7,172 nt of DNA from Chloroflexota bacterium. Lineage in GTDB: Bacteria; Chloroflexota; Dehalococcoidia; Dehalococcoidales; WRFJ01. The stretch spans positions 1 through 7,172 of the forward strand of contig WRFJ01000041.1 of the NCBI GenBank assembly GCA_009778865.1. The letters are read 5' to 3'. The translations under genes and the position numbers were made by a program. The notes under the pieces were generated by a model. It worked only from the letters and a program-made list of their open reading frames with translations. It was not told the origin of the DNA and did not search any database. Of the stretch, positions 5,398 to 7,172 are shown in pieces; the first letter of the stretch is position 1, and each line of letters begins with the position of its first letter.

Positions 5398-6222
5398 ATG
5401 GCACTAAAAGTTTACAAACCTACTTCTGCCGGCAGACGCAATATGACCGGTTATTCTTTTAAAGAGATCACCAAAAGTGAGCCCGAAAAGAATTTAACCA
5501 TCCATCGCAAGCAAGATGCCGGTCGTAATAGTTATGGCCGTATTACTGTGCGCCATAGAGGCGGCGGTGCTAAGCGCCATATCCGCATCATTGATTTTAA
5601 GAGAAACAAGATCGGCGTGCCGGCTCGTATTGCTGCTATTGAGTATGATCCCAACAGAACAGCCCGCATTGCTCTTTGTTTCTACGCCGACGGTGATAAA
5701 AGATATATTATTGCTCCGGTTGGCTTAAATGTGGGTGATACTATTATGAGCGGTCCTGCTGCTGAACTTAAAGCTGGTAACGCTCTGCCTTTGGGCAACA
5801 TGCCCAGTGGCACTATGATACATAATATTGAGTTTGTACCCGGCAAAGGCGGCCAAATGGTGCGCGGTGCTGGTGTAGCGGCTCAGCTGATGGATAAAGC
5901 TGACGGTTATGCTCTTTTGCGTTTGCCTTCGGGTGAAATAAGAAGAGTGTCTGATCGGTGTATGGCTACAGTTGGCCAAGTCGGTAATATTGAACATCAA
6001 GGTATTAATTTAGGCAAAGCCGGCCGCTCTCGTTGGTTGGGTCGCAGACCAGAGGTTCGCGGCAGTGCTATGAATCCTAATGATCATCCCCATGGCGGCG
6101 GTGAGGGACGTTCTCCTATTGGTTTAGCCGGTCCGAAAACTCCTTGGGGCAAGCCCGCTTTGGGTTATAAAACTAGAAAACCCAAAGTAAGCGATAAACT
6201 TATCGTGAAGCGTCGGAGGTAA
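5398..6222 (+). CDS. rplB: 50S ribosomal protein L2
   Basis: L2 is among the most conserved 50S proteins. It supports subunit joining and the peptidyl-transferase centre. The 274 residues match the family length. Blocks include GRITVRHRGGGAKRHIR and IDFKRNKIGVPARIAAIEYDPNRTARIAL in the N-terminal half, RLPSGEIRRV and MATVGQVGNIEH in the middle, and AMNPNDHPHGGGEGR near the end. His230 is in the place of E. coli His229, long implicated in peptidyl-transferase activity. The C-terminus is a typical basic tail, SDKLIVKRRR. The ATG is 25 nt after rplW; purine-rich AAGGAAGG (5376-5383) is rather distant and only AGAGA (5390-5394) is close, so the ribosome binding site is unremarkable. The rpsS ribosome binding site lies in its last codons. 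Confidence 0.98.
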   Translation: MALKVYKPTSAGRRNMTGYSFKEITKSEPEKNLTIHRKQDAGRNSYGRITVRHRGGGAKRHIRIIDFKRNKIGVPARIAAIEYDPNRTARIALCFYADGDKRYIIAPVGLNVGDTIMSGPAAELKAGNALPLGNMPSGTMIHNIEFVPGKGGQMVRGAGVAAQLMDKADGYALLRLPSGEIRRVSDRCMATVGQVGNIEHQGINLGKAGRSRWLGRRPEVRGSAMNPNDHPHGGGEGRSPIGLAGPKTPWGKPALGYKTRKPKVSDKLIVKRRR

Positions 6223-6232
6223 TTTAAACTAA

Positions 6233-6505
6233 ATGAGTAGATCAATCAAAAAAGGGCCTGTTGTCGACGAAAGGCTCATGAAAAAAGTTGAAGCTGCCAA
6301 AGCTTCCGGTCAAAAAGTGGTCATTAAGACTTGGTCTAGATGGTGCACTATTTTCCCAGAAATGGTTGGCTTAAATATCGGTGTGCATGATGGCCGTCGT
6401 CACGTGCCGGTGTACATTACTGAAAATATGGTGGGCCATAAACTGGGTGAATTTACCATGACTCGCACTTTCCGCGGTCATGTAGAAAAGTCTAAGGTTA
6501 AATAA
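6233..6505 (+). CDS. rpsS: 30S ribosomal protein S19
   Basis: S19 lies in the 30S head beside S13, near the A-site tRNA and the inter-subunit bridge. The product has 90 residues, the normal size. It begins MSRSIKKGP and contains KTWSRWCTIFPEMVG, HDGRRHVPVYITENMVGHKLGEF and TRTFRGH, all S19 hallmarks. In the block GEFAPTRTFRGH of many bacteria, the AP pair reads TM here, a mild difference. Translation probably uses GGAGG at 6215-6219, which overlaps the end of rplB, at a rather long 13-base spacing. The gene sits 10 nt after rplB and 2 nt before rplV, in the standard S10-cluster order. Confidence 0.98.
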   Translation: MSRSIKKGPVVDERLMKKVEAAKASGQKVVIKTWSRWCTIFPEMVGLNIGVHDGRRHVPVYITENMVGHKLGEFTMTRTFRGHVEKSKVK

Positions 6506-6507
6506 AA

Positions 6508-6846
6508 ATGGAATTTAAAGCTGTTACTAGAAATACAGGCATTCCGGTCAGAAAGATTCGCTTATATGTGAATATTGCTCGCGGCAAAAAAGTAGACACC
6601 GCTTTGCGTGATTTAGCTTTTGCTCCTTCTCCTCACGCTCAGCTGGTGGCTAAAGCTGTGGCGTCGGCTGCTGCCAACGCCGAAAATAATTACACTCGCG
6701 ATCGAGACGGTCTTTTTGTAAGTAAAATCTATGCTGATGAGGCTCCTGCTGCCAAACGTTTCCGTCCTCGTTCCCGCGGACGCGCTTCCTCCATTTTAAA
6801 AAGATCAAGTCATATTACTGTCATAGTAGAAGATAGGGGGGCTTAA
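6508..6846 (+). CDS. rplV: 50S ribosomal protein L22
   Basis: L22 contacts all 23S rRNA domains and its long beta-hairpin lines the peptide exit tunnel, where changes can confer macrolide resistance. The 112-residue protein shows the N-terminal VRKIRLYVNIARGKKVDTAL, the helix AVASAAANAENNY, and the tunnel hairpin KRFRPRSRGRASSILKRSSHITVIV near the C-terminus. No deletion is visible in the hairpin. The ATG is 2 nt after the rpsS stop, with TAAGG (6493-6497) ten bases upstream. Its stop overlaps the rpsC ATG in a TAATG junction, so rplV and rpsC are likely translationally coupled. Confidence 0.97.
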   Translation: MEFKAVTRNTGIPVRKIRLYVNIARGKKVDTALRDLAFAPSPHAQLVAKAVASAAANAENNYTRDRDGLFVSKIYADEAPAAKRFRPRSRGRASSILKRSSHITVIVEDRGA

Positions 6847-7172
6847 TGGGCCGCAAAGTTAATCCTATAGTCTTTAGAATCGGCACTACTCGAACTTGGA
6901 GTGCCAAATGGCACGCCGGTGACAAAGAGTTTAAACAATTTTTGATGGAAGATCTAAAATTGCGCAAGACTGTTAGCAGCAAATATGGCGACGCTGCTAT
7001 TTCCAATATTGACATTGAGCGCGGGGCTGAAGATAAAATTACCATCACTTTACACACTGCCAGACCCGGTATGGTTATCGGCCGCGGCGGCAGCAGAGTT
7101 GAGGAGATTCGTAAAACTCTTAACGACGCTGTCGGTGACGCCAAAAAAGTGCAGTTAAACATTAAAGAGATA
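6846..7172 (+). CDS. rpsC: 30S ribosomal protein S3 (N-terminal part, cut by window end)
   Basis: The first 109 codons are present and the frame is still open at the window end. S3 lies at the mRNA entry channel of the 30S subunit and contributes to helicase activity there. The translation starts MGRKVNPIVFRIG, continues with TWSAKWHAGDKEFKQFL and EDLKLRK, and reaches the KH-domain core TARPGMVIGRGGSRVEEIR with its GxxG loop (GRGG). Val9 replaces the glycine usual in NPxGFRLG. The start is set by the TAATG overlap with rplV and a run of six G (6836-6841) as ribosome binding site. The C-terminal domain, which most S3 proteins have, lies outside the window. Confidence 0.96.
   Translation, partial: MGRKVNPIVFRIGTTRTWSAKWHAGDKEFKQFLMEDLKLRKTVSSKYGDAAISNIDIERGAEDKITITLHTARPGMVIGRGGSRVEEIRKTLNDAVGDAKKVQLNIKEI

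Noticed and set aside
319..6846. Possible recoding of TGA, since none of the ten complete genes ends in TGA
   Set aside because: All genes are full length with no in-frame TGA, tryptophan is TGG, and ten stops of TAA or TAG are not unusual in A/T-leaning genomes.
7009..7037. TTGACA with GATAAA 17 bp later inside rpsC
   Set aside because: It lies within conserved S3 codons, the -10 matches only four of six bases, and no gene start follows nearby.
1..7172. Search for mobile, defence, CRISPR, tRNA or rRNA content
   Set aside because: Apart from the upstream leader and short spacers the window is filled with ribosomal protein and fusA coding sequence; no repeat array, transposase, integrase or RNA gene was seen.

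Overview
The window is the front part of a long bacterial ribosomal-protein operon. All of it reads on the + strand, in the order rpsL (S12), rpsG (S7), fusA (EF-G), rpsJ (S10), rplC (L3), rplD (L4), rplW (L23), rplB (L2), rpsS (S19), rplV (L22) and rpsC (S3), with rpsC cut by the window end. Each product was recognised from conserved motifs and normal family length. This is housekeeping DNA: there is no mobile element, CRISPR array, RNA gene or defence or accessory gene, and I see no new multi-gene system.

Organism: a bacterium of moderate GC using ordinary Shine-Dalgarno signals and the standard code. My best guess is Chloroflexota, perhaps Dehalococcoidia. The basis is remembered family resemblance: the S12 insertion, the GGPKTHGQSDR stretch of L3, the IELFEGV end of L23, the MNPNDHPHGGGEG block and C-terminus of L2, and the N-terminus of S3. 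Candidate-phyla bacteria share some of these traits and are not excluded.

Layout: positions 1-73 hold no recognisable gene. A near-consensus promoter at 74-103, with an A/T-rich block just upstream, should drive a leader of about 209 nt before rpsL. That leader can fold into a chain of hairpins, two pairs of which overlap. Two further long spacers, rpsL-rpsG (83 nt) and rpsG-fusA (89 nt), also hold strong or alternative hairpins. From fusA onward genes are tightly packed (gaps of 1-25 nt, two TAATG overlaps), so structured non-coding sequence is concentrated in the first 1.4 kb. The tuf gene that follows fusA in many bacteria is absent. fusA and rpsJ are 8 nt apart, which joins the str and S10 clusters and leaves no room for an S10-type leader.

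The products work together: S12, S7, S10, S19 and S3 belong to the 30S subunit; L3, L4, L23, L2 and L22 to the 50S subunit; EF-G drives translocation between them. The points most worth a second look are proline in S12 at the position equivalent to E. coli Lys88, the structured spacers as candidate autoregulatory sites, and a possible internal promoter whose predicted start falls on the rplC ATG.
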